A stretch of 64,000 bases of DNA, from the NCBI GenBank assembly GCA_030430385.1, contig JAUIFO010000003.1:186001-250000 (forward strand), written 5' to 3'. The notes below the pieces were generated by a model. It ran no database searches. It saw only the letters and a program-made list of their open reading frames with translations, and was not told the DNA's origin. How positions within the stretch are numbered: the first letter of the stretch is position 1; the number at the start of each line of letters is the position of its first letter. The translations under genes and the position numbers were made by a program. This stretch comes from Bacteroidia bacterium. GTDB lineage: Bacteria > Bacteroidota > Bacteroidia > Flavobacteriales > Flavobacteriaceae. This document shows, one piece after another, positions 32,735 to 41,753 of the stretch.

Positions 32735-33073
32735 TTTTTATTTGTGTCTAAGTTTATTGACTACCTGATTTTGTGCGTTGCTAATATAAATTAGACAACA
32801 TATATTACATAGTTAAGTAAATCATAATATTCTAAAATAATTATGTTCTTTAAAATGATTAACCTTTTATAATATTATAAACTACAAAAGATCAAACAAA
32901 CGAGATATTCTATAGTTCATTGAATATATCACTCCAATTAATCATAAAGAGTATAGAATATTTAATTATTATAAACATTTAACTATATTGACCAAACCAT
33001 TAAAATAAAAAGGTCTAAAACATACCTATATCAAAATAGTGGATTCCTGTCTTATAGGAATAACATAAAACAG
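32735..33073. other. 339-bp divergent intergenic region
   Basis: Very AT-rich space between the AraC gene and the divergent dehydrogenase gene; it must hold both promoters. A short hairpin ATTCCT/AGGAAT lies at about 33043-33060, just before the dehydrogenase start. I see no small ORF or RNA gene in it. Confidence 0.4.
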
Positions 33074-34012
33074 ATGAACATACTACACTTAGATTCAAAC
33101 CATCCTTTGCTTATTGAAGAATTAAACACTCTAGGTTTTACCAACGATGAAGATTATACATCAACTAAAACAGAGATAGAAACTAAAATTTCAACCTATG
33201 ATGGTCTTATTATTCGCAGTCGTTTTACCATAGACAAAACATTTATTGATGCTGCTAAACACCTTAAATTTATAGGTCGCGTTGGTGCTGGACTTGAAAA
33301 TATAGATTGTGAGTATGCTGCTCAAAAAGGCATTACGCTCATCGCTGCTCCTGAAGGCAATAGAAATGCTGTTGGCGAGCACAGTTTAGGCATGCTATTG
33401 GCGCTATTCAATAAGCTTAATAAAGCAGATCAAGAAGTCAAACAAGGCAAATGGTTGCGTGAAGACAATCGAGGGATTGAACTCGACGGTAAAACGGTTG
33501 GTTTAATTGGTTATGGAAATATGGGAAAAGCGTTTGCAAAAAAACTGAGAGGATTTGATGTAAACGTGCTATGCTATGACATCAAACCAAATGTTGGCGA
33601 TGAAAATGCGACACAGGTCAGCTTAAATACGTTACAAGCACAAGCTGATGTACTCAGTTTACATACACCTCAAACTGCACTCACTATAAATATGGTTAAT
33701 ACTGAATTTATAGAGGCTTTTAAAAAACCGTTTTGGCTACTAAATACTGCCAGAGGAAAGAGTGTCGTGACCAAAGATTTGGTTTCAGCATTAAAAACAG
33801 GTAAGATTCTTGGTGCTGGACTTGATGTATTGGAATATGAAAAATCATCCTTTGAAGATGTCATGTCAAGTGCAGTTGAAACCTCTCACCTAAAAGAATT
33901 AGTTCATATGGATAATGTGCTTCTCACACCTCATGTCGCTGGATGGACTGTTGAGAGCAAGATCAAATTAGCGCAAACCATAGTAAATAAAATAAAAGCA
34001 AAATTTTGCTGA
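33074..34012 (+). CDS. D-2-hydroxyacid dehydrogenase (phosphoglycerate-dehydrogenase-like)
   Basis: 312 residues. Lid domain with LIIRSRFTIDKTFIDAA, then RVGAGLENIDCEYAAQKGI and the NAD Rossmann motif GLIGYGNMGKAFAKKL (G-x-G-x-x-G). Catalytic Arg in NTARGKSV, Glu in LDVLEYEK, and His in LLTPHVAGWT. It lacks the C-terminal ACT domain, so it is a short SerA-type or general 2-hydroxyacid dehydrogenase; serine biosynthesis is possible but not shown. Single gene. Confidence 0.88.
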   Translation: MNILHLDSNHPLLIEELNTLGFTNDEDYTSTKTEIETKISTYDGLIIRSRFTIDKTFIDAAKHLKFIGRVGAGLENIDCEYAAQKGITLIAAPEGNRNAVGEHSLGMLLALFNKLNKADQEVKQGKWLREDNRGIELDGKTVGLIGYGNMGKAFAKKLRGFDVNVLCYDIKPNVGDENATQVSLNTLQAQADVLSLHTPQTALTINMVNTEFIEAFKKPFWLLNTARGKSVVTKDLVSALKTGKILGAGLDVLEYEKSSFEDVMSSAVETSHLKELVHMDNVLLTPHVAGWTVESKIKLAQTIVNKIKAKFC

Positions 34013-34147
34013 ATTTTATCGATTTGAGTACGTTTCTATAGAGGGATCTCAATGTAGTGCCTCATAAATTCAGCATTAGTCGATATGACAATTTTCCATA
34101 TTTTAGTATTCTAATATGAACCCTTTGTGCTTTCACACTAAATACCG

Positions 34148-34558
34148 ATGAAAAAAACGATACTTGTTTTTGGATTACTCATTTTAGCCTTACTATTACT
34201 TTTTCAGTTTAGTAAATATGCGTTGATCTCAAGTCACTTAACCATTGAGATTATCATTGCAGTCATAGCCATTGTATTTTTCAGTATTGGTGTGTTTCTC
34301 AATAAGAAAAGTTTGCATCAAAAAACCAACAATTCAGAAGCTATCGATTATGAAAAAATAAAAGAACTCGAAATTAGTGATCGCGAATATGACGTTCTTT
34401 TAGGTATTTCCGAAGGCTTATCAAACAAAGAAATTGGCGAAAAACTTTTTGTGTCTGAAAGCACGATCAAAACACATGTTTCAAATCTTCTTGTGAAATT
34501 AAATGCAAAGCGACGTACGCATGCTTTGCAAATTGCTAAGGACTTAAATATTATATAA
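34148..34558 (+). CDS. Membrane-tethered LuxR-type HTH regulator
   Basis: 136 residues. Two membrane helices (about 4-20 and 32-53) followed by a basic linker and a LuxR/NarL HTH (about 74-130: LEISDREYDVLLGISEGLSNKEIG, then VSESTIKTHVSNLLVKLNAK). No receiver domain, so any signal would come through the membrane part or through abundance. It heads a run of VOC, DUF4199, DUF1801 and VOC genes in the same direction. AGTATGAG occurs twice (34579 and 34601 region) between it and the next gene. Confidence 0.85.
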   Translation: MKKTILVFGLLILALLLLFQFSKYALISSHLTIEIIIAVIAIVFFSIGVFLNKKSLHQKTNNSEAIDYEKIKELEISDREYDVLLGISEGLSNKEIGEKLFVSESTIKTHVSNLLVKLNAKRRTHALQIAKDLNII

Positions 34559-34665
34559 AAACACTATTTTTAAACGAAAGTATGAGCGCTTTGGTACTTT
34601 AGTATGAGTACTTTTTTAAGGCGTTCTCATAGTTTTGTCTTGGTATTAATCTTAAAATATTCAAT

Positions 34666-35037
34666 ATGACTTTAGGTGCATTTTCTGTGAGCTTGGCTGT
34701 AAAAGACATCCACGCTTCTAAAACATTTTATGAAACATTAGGCTTTTCAGTATTTGCTGGAGATATAGAACGCCATTATTTAATTATGAAAAATGGTGAT
34801 GCCTTGATTGGGTTATTTCAAGGTATGTTTGAACAAAACATCCTAACCTTCAATCCAGGTTGGAATCAAAACGCTGAAACCTTAGATCAATTTGATGATG
34901 TTAGACAAATTCAAAAGCATCTAAAATCTAATAATATTACTTTAGAACGCGATACCGATGAAACCACATCTGGACCTGCGAGTATTGTATTTTTTGATCC
35001 TAATGGCAATACCATTCTTATTGACCAACATGTATAA
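34666..35037 (+). CDS. VOC-family (glyoxalase-like) protein
   Basis: 123 residues, one vicinal-oxygen-chelate domain: [24 protein letters not shown], then [16 protein letters not shown] and [17 protein letters not shown]. Two beta-alpha-beta-beta-beta repeats fit the family. It could be glyoxalase-, dioxygenase- or resistance-type; not enough metal ligands are apparent to choose. Downstream of the LuxR-type gene. Confidence 0.82.
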   Translation: MTLGAFSVSLAVKDIHASKTFYETLGFSVFAGDIERHYLIMKNGDALIGLFQGMFEQNILTFNPGWNQNAETLDQFDDVRQIQKHLKSNNITLERDTDETTSGPASIVFFDPNGNTILIDQHV

Positions 35038-35055
35038 CTAAACATCTAAAACATT

Positions 35056-35571
35056 ATGAAACAAAGTATTATCAAATACGGAATTAGAGCTTTTATCACT
35101 GCGTCAATTTTATTCCTTGCTGGTTTCCTTATTGGAAAACAAATTGATCTGGATTTTAACACGATGGCTGTTTTTGGGTATACCTCTATGGTATTATCTT
35201 TAATCTTCGTCTTTTTCGGAATTAAACATTACAGAGATCATGTAAATGATGGAAAAGTAAGTTTAGGAAAAGCTATAGGTATCGGATTCCTCATTTCTTT
35301 ATTCGCTGCTGTAGGATTTGGAATTGTAGACTATATCTATACCACTTCTATAAATCCAAATTTTGCAGTTGAATATCGAGATTTTACATTGGCGCAACTT
35401 CAGGAAGCGAATCTTTCTGCAGAAGCATTAAATGCTAAAACAGTCGAACTAGAAGCCTCAATGGATATGATGTCGAATTCAACATTTATGGCCTTTATCA
35501 TGTTTGCAACAGTAATGATAATCGGATTTATCATATCTTTAATTTCAGCAATTGTATTACAACGAAAATAA
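35056..35571 (+). CDS. DUF4199-family membrane protein
   Basis: 171 residues with four membrane helices (about 10-28, 37-57, 75-95, 140-168). The segment FFGIKHYRDHVNDGKVSLGKAIGIGFLISLFAAVGFG is the hallmark of DUF4199, a Bacteroidota-specific inner-membrane family of unknown function. It lies 18 bases after the VOC gene and 12 before the DUF1801 gene. Confidence 0.85.
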   Translation: MKQSIIKYGIRAFITASILFLAGFLIGKQIDLDFNTMAVFGYTSMVLSLIFVFFGIKHYRDHVNDGKVSLGKAIGIGFLISLFAAVGFGIVDYIYTTSINPNFAVEYRDFTLAQLQEANLSAEALNAKTVELEASMDMMSNSTFMAFIMFATVMIIGFIISLISAIVLQRK

Positions 35572-35583
35572 AAATCAACCCTT

Positions 35584-36039
35584 ATGACATACGAAGCAAC
35601 ATCACCAGAAGACTATATTAGTCAGACTCCAGAAGAACGTCATGACGCGCTCAAACAACTAAGACAAGTTATTAAAGACAATCTTCCAAAAGATTTCGAA
35701 GAAGGCATGATCTATAAAATGATTGGATATTATGTGCCGCATTCGGTATATCCTGACGGTTACCATTGCGATCCAAAGACACCATTGCCTTTTATGAGTT
35801 TTGCATCACAAAAAAATTCAATCAATTTATACCATAGTGGAATTTACGCAAAAAAAGAGCTTCATGACTGGTTTGTGAATGAATTCCCAAAACACAGTAG
35901 CCGAAAGCTAGATATGGGCAAAAGCTGTATTCGGTTTAAAAAAATAGACGACATTCCATTCGAATTGATAGGCGAGCTCACAAGAAAAATGACTTGTGAC
36001 GAATGGATCAACATTTATGAATCTGCAATAAAAAAATAA
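35584..36039 (+). CDS. DUF1801-family protein
   Basis: 151 residues. EDYISQTPEERHDALKQLRQVI and EGMIYKMIGYYVPHSVYPDGYHC match the DUF1801/YdhG-like fold. Soluble, no catalytic motif recognised. Its stop is 3 bases before the next ATG, so it is part of the operon 34666-36429. Confidence 0.82.
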   Translation: MTYEATSPEDYISQTPEERHDALKQLRQVIKDNLPKDFEEGMIYKMIGYYVPHSVYPDGYHCDPKTPLPFMSFASQKNSINLYHSGIYAKKELHDWFVNEFPKHSSRKLDMGKSCIRFKKIDDIPFELIGELTRKMTCDEWINIYESAIKK

Positions 36040-36042
36040 TTT

Positions 36043-36429
36043 ATGAAAAATAGAGTAACAGGAATTGGAGGTGTATTCTTCAAAAGTAAAGACCCACAAG
36101 CATCTAAAGATTGGTATCGCAAACACCTCGGATTTAACACAGATAATTATGGTTGCACCTTTTGGTGGAAAGATAAAGAAGGTAAAGACTGCTCTACCCA
36201 ATGGAGTGCATTTCCAGAAGACACAACATATTATGAGCCTTCAAAAAAGGACTTCATGTTTAATTATCGTGTAGAAAATCTTGTAGAACTATTAAAGGTT
36301 TTAAAAGAAGAAGGTGTCACAATCGTTGGAGAAATGGAAGAGTACGACTATGGGAAATTTGGCTGGATACTTGATAATGAAGGCAATAAAATTGAATTAT
36401 GGGAACCTGTAGATAAAGCCTTTATGTAA
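36043..36429 (+). CDS. VOC-family protein
   Basis: 128 residues. Single VOC domain beginning GIGGVFFKSKDPQASKDWYRKHLG and ending GKFGWILDNEGNKIELWEP, the typical last strand with a Glu metal-ligand position. Related to glyoxalase/bleomycin-resistance proteins; substrate unknown. Last gene of the cluster that starts at 34148. Confidence 0.84.
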   Translation: MKNRVTGIGGVFFKSKDPQASKDWYRKHLGFNTDNYGCTFWWKDKEGKDCSTQWSAFPEDTTYYEPSKKDFMFNYRVENLVELLKVLKEEGVTIVGEMEEYDYGKFGWILDNEGNKIELWEPVDKAFM

Positions 36430-36503
36430 CATTTCATTTGCTCAATAGACTTATATCATAAACATTTTATTAATTTTATAGTCTAACCAAAAAAACAAAT
36501 CAT

Positions 36504-37016
36504 ATGTCTGACGATAACAAAAATTTGAGTGATGATCTTAACGAGATGTTAGGAGACGCTAAAGAAGGTGCAAAAAAAGCAGCAGATAAAGTAAGCGAAA
36601 AAGCAAGTGAGTTCGCAGATGATGCTAAAGAATTTGCTGGACAAGCCAAAGAAAAAGCAAATGAGTTTGCGAATGAAGCAAAGGACAGGGCTAGTGATTT
36701 TGCTAACGACGCTAAAGAAACTTTAAGTGATGGTAAAAATGTAGCGATCATAGCGCACATTACTTTAATAGGGTGGATTATAGCTTTAGTGATGAACAAT
36801 AACAATAAAACAGAGATCGGATCTTTTTACTTAAGACAAGCCTTAGGTATTTTTATAATTGCTTTTATTGGTTCGTTTATACCATTTGTAAACTTAATAG
36901 TATGGATCCTTGTTTTAGTGTTGTGGATTATGAGTTTGATTGGTGCTTTAAGTGGAGAAAAGAAACCTATATTTTTATTAGGAGATCAATTTCAGGATTG
37001 GTTTAAATCTTTATAA
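36504..37016 (+). CDS. LEA-like repeat region joined to a DUF4870-like membrane domain
   Basis: 170 residues. Residues about 10-75 are an Ala/Lys/Glu/Asp-rich amphipathic helix made of 7- to 11-residue units (AKEGAKKAADKVSEKASEFA, DDAKEFAGQAKEKANEFA), as in LEA group 3 or apolipoprotein-like proteins. Residues about 80-155 carry three hydrophobic helices (VAIIAHITLIGWIIALVM, LGIFIIAFIGSFIPFVNLIVW) like DUF4870 proteins. Probably an inner-membrane protein with a long cytoplasmic or periplasmic amphipathic helix, perhaps for membrane or desiccation stress (inference). Single gene. Confidence 0.7.
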   Translation: MSDDNKNLSDDLNEMLGDAKEGAKKAADKVSEKASEFADDAKEFAGQAKEKANEFANEAKDRASDFANDAKETLSDGKNVAIIAHITLIGWIIALVMNNNNKTEIGSFYLRQALGIFIIAFIGSFIPFVNLIVWILVLVLWIMSLIGALSGEKKPIFLLGDQFQDWFKSL

Positions 37017-37072
37017 AATCTAGTAAAGTCAAGGTATGAATAAATACTTTGGCTTTATTTGTTATTTTTATC

Positions 37073-37112
37073 ATCGTAATATTGCAATATTACGATATTG
37101 TGATTATATTTG
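37073..37112 (+). promoter_or_regulatory. arsR operator and promoter
   Basis: Perfect 24-bp palindrome at 37073-37096: ATCGTAATATTG followed by its exact reverse complement. The -7 box TATATTTG is at 37105-37112. The palindrome covers the -33 region, the expected position for ArsR-type repression. The TTG of the -7 box also looks like an in-frame start for arsR but is not. Confidence 0.75.
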
Positions 37113-37136
37113 TACCGAAATTATAACTTTTATACT

Positions 37137-37460
37137 ATGGGAGCATCTAAACTATTCATGTTCGATCAAAGAATAAATGAGGTTGCAAGAATTGCAAAAG
37201 TACTTGCTCATCCTGCACGAATTTCAATCTTAAAATATATTAGTGAGCAAGATGGTTGCATCTGTAATGACCTTGTTGATGAAATTGGTCTATCTCAAGC
37301 TACCATTTCGCAACACCTTACTGTTATTGGTAACGAAGGTCTGCTCAAGGGAACTTTCACTGGTAAAAAGAAATCTTACTGCCTTAATATAGAACGCTTT
37401 GAAGAGCTTCAAATGCTGCTCAATTCGTTTCTTAATAAAACAAAATCTAACTGTTGTTAA
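37137..37460 (+). CDS. arsR: ArsR-family metalloregulatory repressor
   Basis: 107 residues from ATG 37137 (MGASKLFMFDQRINEVARI). Winged HTH with AKVLAHPARISILKYI and LSQATISQHLTVIGNEGLL. The metal-sensing helix carries Cys-x-Cys (DGCICNDLVDEIG) and the C-terminus ends in Cys-Cys, consistent with As(III)/Sb(III) or another thiophilic ligand. Autoregulation is likely through the palindrome at 37073-37096. It heads an operon with DUF6428 and an arsenate-reductase-like phosphatase; no arsB/ACR3 pump follows. Confidence 0.92.
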   Translation: MGASKLFMFDQRINEVARIAKVLAHPARISILKYISEQDGCICNDLVDEIGLSQATISQHLTVIGNEGLLKGTFTGKKKSYCLNIERFEELQMLLNSFLNKTKSNCC

Positions 37461-37514
37461 ACCTCAAATGCATTTGACACCTATAAAGATGCTAATTGAA
37501 TAAATAATGTTACT

Positions 37515-38009
37515 ATGAAAACACAAGAACTATTCGATATCCTTCAGGAACACAAAGACAGAACATTACTATTTGAATATAAACCAAACGCCTTTGTTGG
37601 TGCTAACTATCATATCACTGAAGTGAAACACATCGCTATCAATTCTGTTGACTGCGGAAGCCAAACAGATCAGTGGAATGAAACCATTATTCAACTTTGG
37701 GAAAGTCCGACAGAAATCTACAAAACAAAACACATGTCTGTTGTAAAAGCACTAGGGATTCTAAAAAAAGTCGGACAAATGAAACCTTACGACTTAAATG
37801 CCGAAGTTAAGTTTGAATACAGCAATCCAAATTTTCACACAGCGCAACTATTTGTTAACGATTTTATGATACAAGACAATAACCTAATTCTTAAGTTAGC
37901 GGTTGAAAAAACAGACTGTAAAGCAAAATCTATTTGTGGTATTGTTGAAGATGTTAAAGAGGTATTTGATGACGAGCCTTGTTGTTCACCTGACGGAAAT
38001 TGTTGCTAA
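37515..38009 (+). CDS. DUF6428-family protein of ars-type operons
   Basis: 164 residues, cytoplasmic. FEYKPNAFVGANYHITEVKHI and VDCGSQTDQWNETIIQLW are typical of the DUF6428 family that in Bacteroidota sits between arsR and the arsenate-reductase-like gene. The C-terminus is Cys-rich (ending with two CC pairs around SPDGN), suggesting thiol metal binding (inference). The reaction is unknown. Confidence 0.8.
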   Translation: MKTQELFDILQEHKDRTLLFEYKPNAFVGANYHITEVKHIAINSVDCGSQTDQWNETIIQLWESPTEIYKTKHMSVVKALGILKKVGQMKPYDLNAEVKFEYSNPNFHTAQLFVNDFMIQDNNLILKLAVEKTDCKAKSICGIVEDVKEVFDDEPCCSPDGNCC

Positions 38010-38025
38010 CTCTAAATAAAATCTT

Positions 38026-38646
38026 ATGCTATTAGAACCTATCGCCAATATAATTCAAACGCTTGATGTCAACACGATTTCTAATGAAAGAAAACAAACG
38101 CTTGAGACATTGGTTGATTACCTTAAAGTCAAGCAAAATGAGAATTCTCCAATAAGGCTCAATTTCATTTGCACTCATAATTCTCGTAGAAGCCATTTGT
38201 CTCAAATCTGGGCGCAAACTATGGCTGCTTATTATGATATTAAAAATGTAACAACTTATTCTGGTGGAACTGAAGCTACTGCAATGTTTCCTAAAGTAGG
38301 CGAAACACTAGTAAATCAAGGTTTTAATATTGACAAGCTATCGGAAGGAGATAATCCAGTATACAGTATTAAATATGCAACTAATGAACCTGCTGTCATT
38401 GCCTTTTCAAAAGCTTATGGTGATGGGTTTAATCCTTCCTCTGAATTTGCAGCTATCATGACCTGCTCTGCTGCTGATGAAGGCTGTCCTATGGTGTTTG
38501 GATGTGATAAGCGAATTGCCATCACCTATGATGACCCTAAGCTTTCTGATGGCACACCTCAACAAACTGAAACTTATAAAACGAGAAGTTTACAAATAGC
38601 TACTGAGATGAAGTATGTGTTTTCAAGTTTAAGTGAAACGCTTTAA
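38026..38646 (+). CDS. Arsenate-reductase-like low-molecular-weight phosphatase
   Basis: 206 residues. P-loop Cys-x5-Arg motif NFICTHNSRRSHLSQ as in LMW protein-tyrosine phosphatases and thioredoxin-linked ArsC; later FSKAYGDGFNPSS and an extra Cys-rich segment MTCSAADEGCPMVFGCD, characteristic of this longer Bacteroidota subfamily. It could reduce arsenate or act on phosphoproteins. Third gene of the arsR operon; it overlaps the convergent gene by 4 bases. Confidence 0.82.
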   Translation: MLLEPIANIIQTLDVNTISNERKQTLETLVDYLKVKQNENSPIRLNFICTHNSRRSHLSQIWAQTMAAYYDIKNVTTYSGGTEATAMFPKVGETLVNQGFNIDKLSEGDNPVYSIKYATNEPAVIAFSKAYGDGFNPSSEFAAIMTCSAADEGCPMVFGCDKRIAITYDDPKLSDGTPQQTETYKTRSLQIATEMKYVFSSLSETL

Positions 38647-40481
38647 CGGTCTTCATTGTTGCCATTTGAAAACTTGCGTTCCAGCTCTGCCTGAAATTCT
38701 TCCATAACAGGTTTTACAGTACTTTCAGGAAGATCGGCAATTTTAATATACATTAAGCCATCTACAGAATTATTGAACAAAGGATCAACATTGAAAGCAA
38801 CAAGTTTAGCATTTTGCTTGATGTACTTTTTCAAAAGCACAGGCAATCGAAGTGCTCCTGGCTCGACCTCATCAATGATCTTATCAAATTTATTTAAATC
38901 CGCTTCCGATTCGTCAAACACAAAATCTTTATCAGCGTCTTTAAGCTTCACCTTAAATTCCTTTTTAGGATGCACATATTGCGCCACATAAGGATCGTAA
39001 TAATGCGACTTCATAAATTCTATCATCAACGATTTAGAGAAGTTTGAAAACTGATTGCTTATACTAACGCCTCCTATCAGATATTTATGTTCAGGATGTC
39101 GTAATGTAGTATGCACAATACCTTTCCACAATAAAAATAAAGGCATTGGTTTTTGCTGGTATTCTTTGATTATGAAGGCACGACCCATTTCAATAGACTG
39201 GCTCATCATTTTGTGCAATTCTGGCTCAAACCTAAACAAATCTTGAAGGTAAAACCCATCAATACCATATTTCTCAAAAATTGGTGAACCCAAGCCCATA
39301 CGATACGCACCTGCAATTTGATCACTTTCATTATCCCACAAAAACATATGGTGGTAATAGGTATCAAAACTATCTAAATCAATAGCTTCATTGGTACCTT
39401 CTCCAATGGCTCTAAAGGTAATTTCTCGAAGTCTTCCAATTTCGTGAAGGATGTTTGGAATTTCTTGTGCTGGTGTTAAAAAGACCTCATAGTTCTTACT
39501 TATAAGCAACCTGAAATCTCCTTTTCTGAGCGCTTCAACTTCAGCAATCATTTTATCTTGACTAACTCCTCCAACAATACGTTTTGGTGGTTTTGGCGGA
39601 TTTTTCAAAGTGTTAGATAAATTATCTAACATCTTTGGCTTGTCTTCAAAAGCATTTGATAAAATGTAGGTTTTTCGTCTTAAAAATTCTGAAAAGTTAG
39701 CAAGTGTATCATGCTCTTTTTGATCATTTACTGAAATAGGACGACCAATTCTTACTTTAATGATTCTATGCTTTTGAGTCAACAACTCTGAAGGCAATTT
39801 CGCCGTTCTGAACGTATCACTTATTTTGGAAAGCTTATAAAATAACTTACTGTTTTTCGCATGAAAATAAATAGGCACTACAGGAACTTCTGCTTTTTTT
39901 ATAAGCTTCATTGCTGCATCTTCCCATGGTTTATCTACCACCAACTTGCCATCTCTGTATGTTGAAACTTCTCCAGCAGGAAAAATCCCTAAAGGATGAC
40001 CATCTCTTAAGTGTAAAATGGCGTTTTTAAAACCTGCAATACTCGATTTTACATCCTTACGATCCTCAAAAGGATTTACTGGCATGATGTAAGGTTTTAA
40101 AGGTTCTATTCTATGCAATAAAAAATTAGCAATGATCTTAAAATCGGCACGTTGCTCGATCATAAGTTTTAAAAGAAGGATGCCATCGATGCCTCCAAGT
40201 GGATGGTTAGAAATGGTAATATAAGCACCATCTTTAGGCAAACGCTTGAGATCTTCTTCAGGAATTTCAAACTTAATTTGAAAATCGTCAAGAATGCCAT
40301 CTAAAAAGTTACCATCACTCAAGTGTTTATTGCGTTTGTAGATCTTATTTAAAGTAGAGATCTTTAGAACTTTCATCAGCAACCAACCTATAAAAGTTCC
40401 TATAAAACCATACTTATCTACCTTTATGGCTTTGGCGACTTCTTTAGCAGTAACTAATCCTATTTCTGGTTGCTTACTCAT
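38643..40481 (-). CDS. olsF: Bifunctional aminolipid synthase (PlsC-like plus GNAT N-acyltransferase, OlsF type)
   Basis: 612 residues. N-terminal acyltransferase domain (about 80-280) with TISNHPLGGIDGILLL (active-site His93) and the FPAGEVSTY motif. The C-terminal half (about 320-560) is an OlsB/autoinducer-synthase-type GNAT domain: FRLLISKNYEVF, LREITFRAIGEG, FLWDNESDQIAGAYRMGLG, FEPELHKMMSQSIEMGRAF. This order (O-acyltransferase then N-acyltransferase) is that of OlsF, which makes ornithine lipids, or of glycine-lipid synthases in Bacteroidota; which amino acid is used cannot be told. Same direction as lysC and the GNAT gene (21-base gap to lysC). Confidence 0.82.
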   Translation of the reverse strand: MSKQPEIGLVTAKEVAKAIKVDKYGFIGTFIGWLLMKVLKISTLNKIYKRNKHLSDGNFLDGILDDFQIKFEIPEEDLKRLPKDGAYITISNHPLGGIDGILLLKLMIEQRADFKIIANFLLHRIEPLKPYIMPVNPFEDRKDVKSSIAGFKNAILHLRDGHPLGIFPAGEVSTYRDGKLVVDKPWEDAAMKLIKKAEVPVVPIYFHAKNSKLFYKLSKISDTFRTAKLPSELLTQKHRIIKVRIGRPISVNDQKEHDTLANFSEFLRRKTYILSNAFEDKPKMLDNLSNTLKNPPKPPKRIVGGVSQDKMIAEVEALRKGDFRLLISKNYEVFLTPAQEIPNILHEIGRLREITFRAIGEGTNEAIDLDSFDTYYHHMFLWDNESDQIAGAYRMGLGSPIFEKYGIDGFYLQDLFRFEPELHKMMSQSIEMGRAFIIKEYQQKPMPLFLLWKGIVHTTLRHPEHKYLIGGVSISNQFSNFSKSLMIEFMKSHYYDPYVAQYVHPKKEFKVKLKDADKDFVFDESEADLNKFDKIIDEVEPGALRLPVLLKKYIKQNAKLVAFNVDPLFNNSVDGLMYIKIADLPESTVKPVMEEFQAELERKFSNGNNEDR

Positions 40482-40502
40482 TGGTGTAAAAGTACTAAAA
40501 TG

Positions 40503-41753
40503 TTACTTAGTTACCATTTGAACGGTTTCCTGAGTTAATTGTTTTAATAACAAGGTTTTATCTTTTTCTATTGAAGCAATCGCTGCTTCATTATAATGTC
40601 TTACAGTATAAAGACTCACATTTTCGTGAGATGTTACTTTAAATTTTGCTTTTAAATGCTGAAGCAAACGTTCTAGATTGTCATACGTGTTTTCAAAACA
40701 AACTGAAAAACTTATCGCTGAATTTTGAATCACATCAACCTTCATTTTATAATGGTGCAACAGCTTAAAAATATCACTGATATTGTCCTCTACGATATAA
40801 CTAAAATCTAAGGACGACAACGACACCAAAACTTGGTTTTTCTTAACGATATAACATGGAATATTTGGAGAGATCCCATTACCTTTACCTACTCGTGTAC
40901 CATTATCTTCAGGATTTAAAAACGATTTCACATATAAAGGGATTTCCTTTTGTTGTAGAGGTTGAAGTGTCTTAGGATGAATTACAGAAGCACCGTAAAA
41001 GGCCAACTCTATGGCTTCAGTGTAAGAGATATTATCTAATAATTGCGCGTTTTCAAAATAACGTGGATCTGCATTTAAAACTCCTGGAACATCTTTCCAA
41101 ATCGTAACCTGTTCAGCGTTCAAACAATAAGCAAAAATTGCAGCTGTATAATCACTCCCTTCTCTGCCTAAAGTGGTTGTAAAATTATTAGCATCACTTG
41201 CTAAAAACCCTTGCGTGATATTGAGTACTTTAGTATCAAAGTTAGATTTGATCTGAGATTGCGTTTGTTTCCAGTTTACATTAGCACGTCTGTAGTAATC
41301 ATCTGTTTTGATAAATTCTCTTACATCTAACCACTGATTTTCTACACCTTGACTAAGGAGGTACTCACTAATAATTGTTGTAGAAATAAGCTCACCAAAA
41401 CCAATGATTTGATCGTATACAAAATTGTAGTCTGGCGATTTATTATGGCTCAAAAAATAATTGAGTTCTTGAAAAAATGCTTCTACTTTTTTAAATATTT
41501 GATGTTGTGTATTCTCAAAAAGGTCTAACAGAATTTCATTGTGAAACTTTTTAACGTCTTGCAAAGAACTTTGTAATTCTGACTTATTTTCAAAGTAATT
41601 CGATATTACGTGTTCCAGAGCATTGGTTGTCTTCCCCATAGCAGACACCACAACAAGCGTATTGTTGTATCCAACGGTATCTAAAACCTTGGCTAGATTT
41701 TTAACGCCTTTAGCATCTTTTACTGAAGCTCCTCCAAATTTAAATACTTGCAT
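40503..41753 (-). CDS. lysC: Aspartate kinase
   Basis: 416 residues, monofunctional. First step of the Lys/Thr/Met/diaminopimelate pathway. Begins QVFKFGGASVKDAKGVKN (KFGGxS nucleotide motif), with TLGREGSDYTAAIFA and WKDVPGVLNADPR in the kinase domain; the C-terminal about 120 residues form the ACT regulatory region. No fused homoserine dehydrogenase. Its start abuts the stop of the upstream GNAT gene. Confidence 0.92.
   Translation of the reverse strand: MQVFKFGGASVKDAKGVKNLAKVLDTVGYNNTLVVVSAMGKTTNALEHVISNYFENKSELQSSLQDVKKFHNEILLDLFENTQHQIFKKVEAFFQELNYFLSHNKSPDYNFVYDQIIGFGELISTTIISEYLLSQGVENQWLDVREFIKTDDYYRRANVNWKQTQSQIKSNFDTKVLNITQGFLASDANNFTTTLGREGSDYTAAIFAYCLNAEQVTIWKDVPGVLNADPRYFENAQLLDNISYTEAIELAFYGASVIHPKTLQPLQQKEIPLYVKSFLNPEDNGTRVGKGNGISPNIPCYIVKKNQVLVSLSSLDFSYIVEDNISDIFKLLHHYKMKVDVIQNSAISFSVCFENTYDNLERLLQHLKAKFKVTSHENVSLYTVRHYNEAAIASIEKDKTLLLKQLTQETVQMVTK

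Noticed and set aside
36500-36805. 101-residue antisense frame in the LEA-like region
   Set aside because: Mirror of the repeated Ala/Lys/Glu codons of the real gene.
37110-37136. Longer start (TTG) for arsR adding nine residues
   Set aside because: That TTG is the end of the TATATTTG -7 box; the ATG at 37137 gives the standard N-terminus.
38026-38217. Antisense 61-residue frame over the phosphatase gene
   Set aside because: Lies inside a conserved P-loop phosphatase gene with no independent signals.
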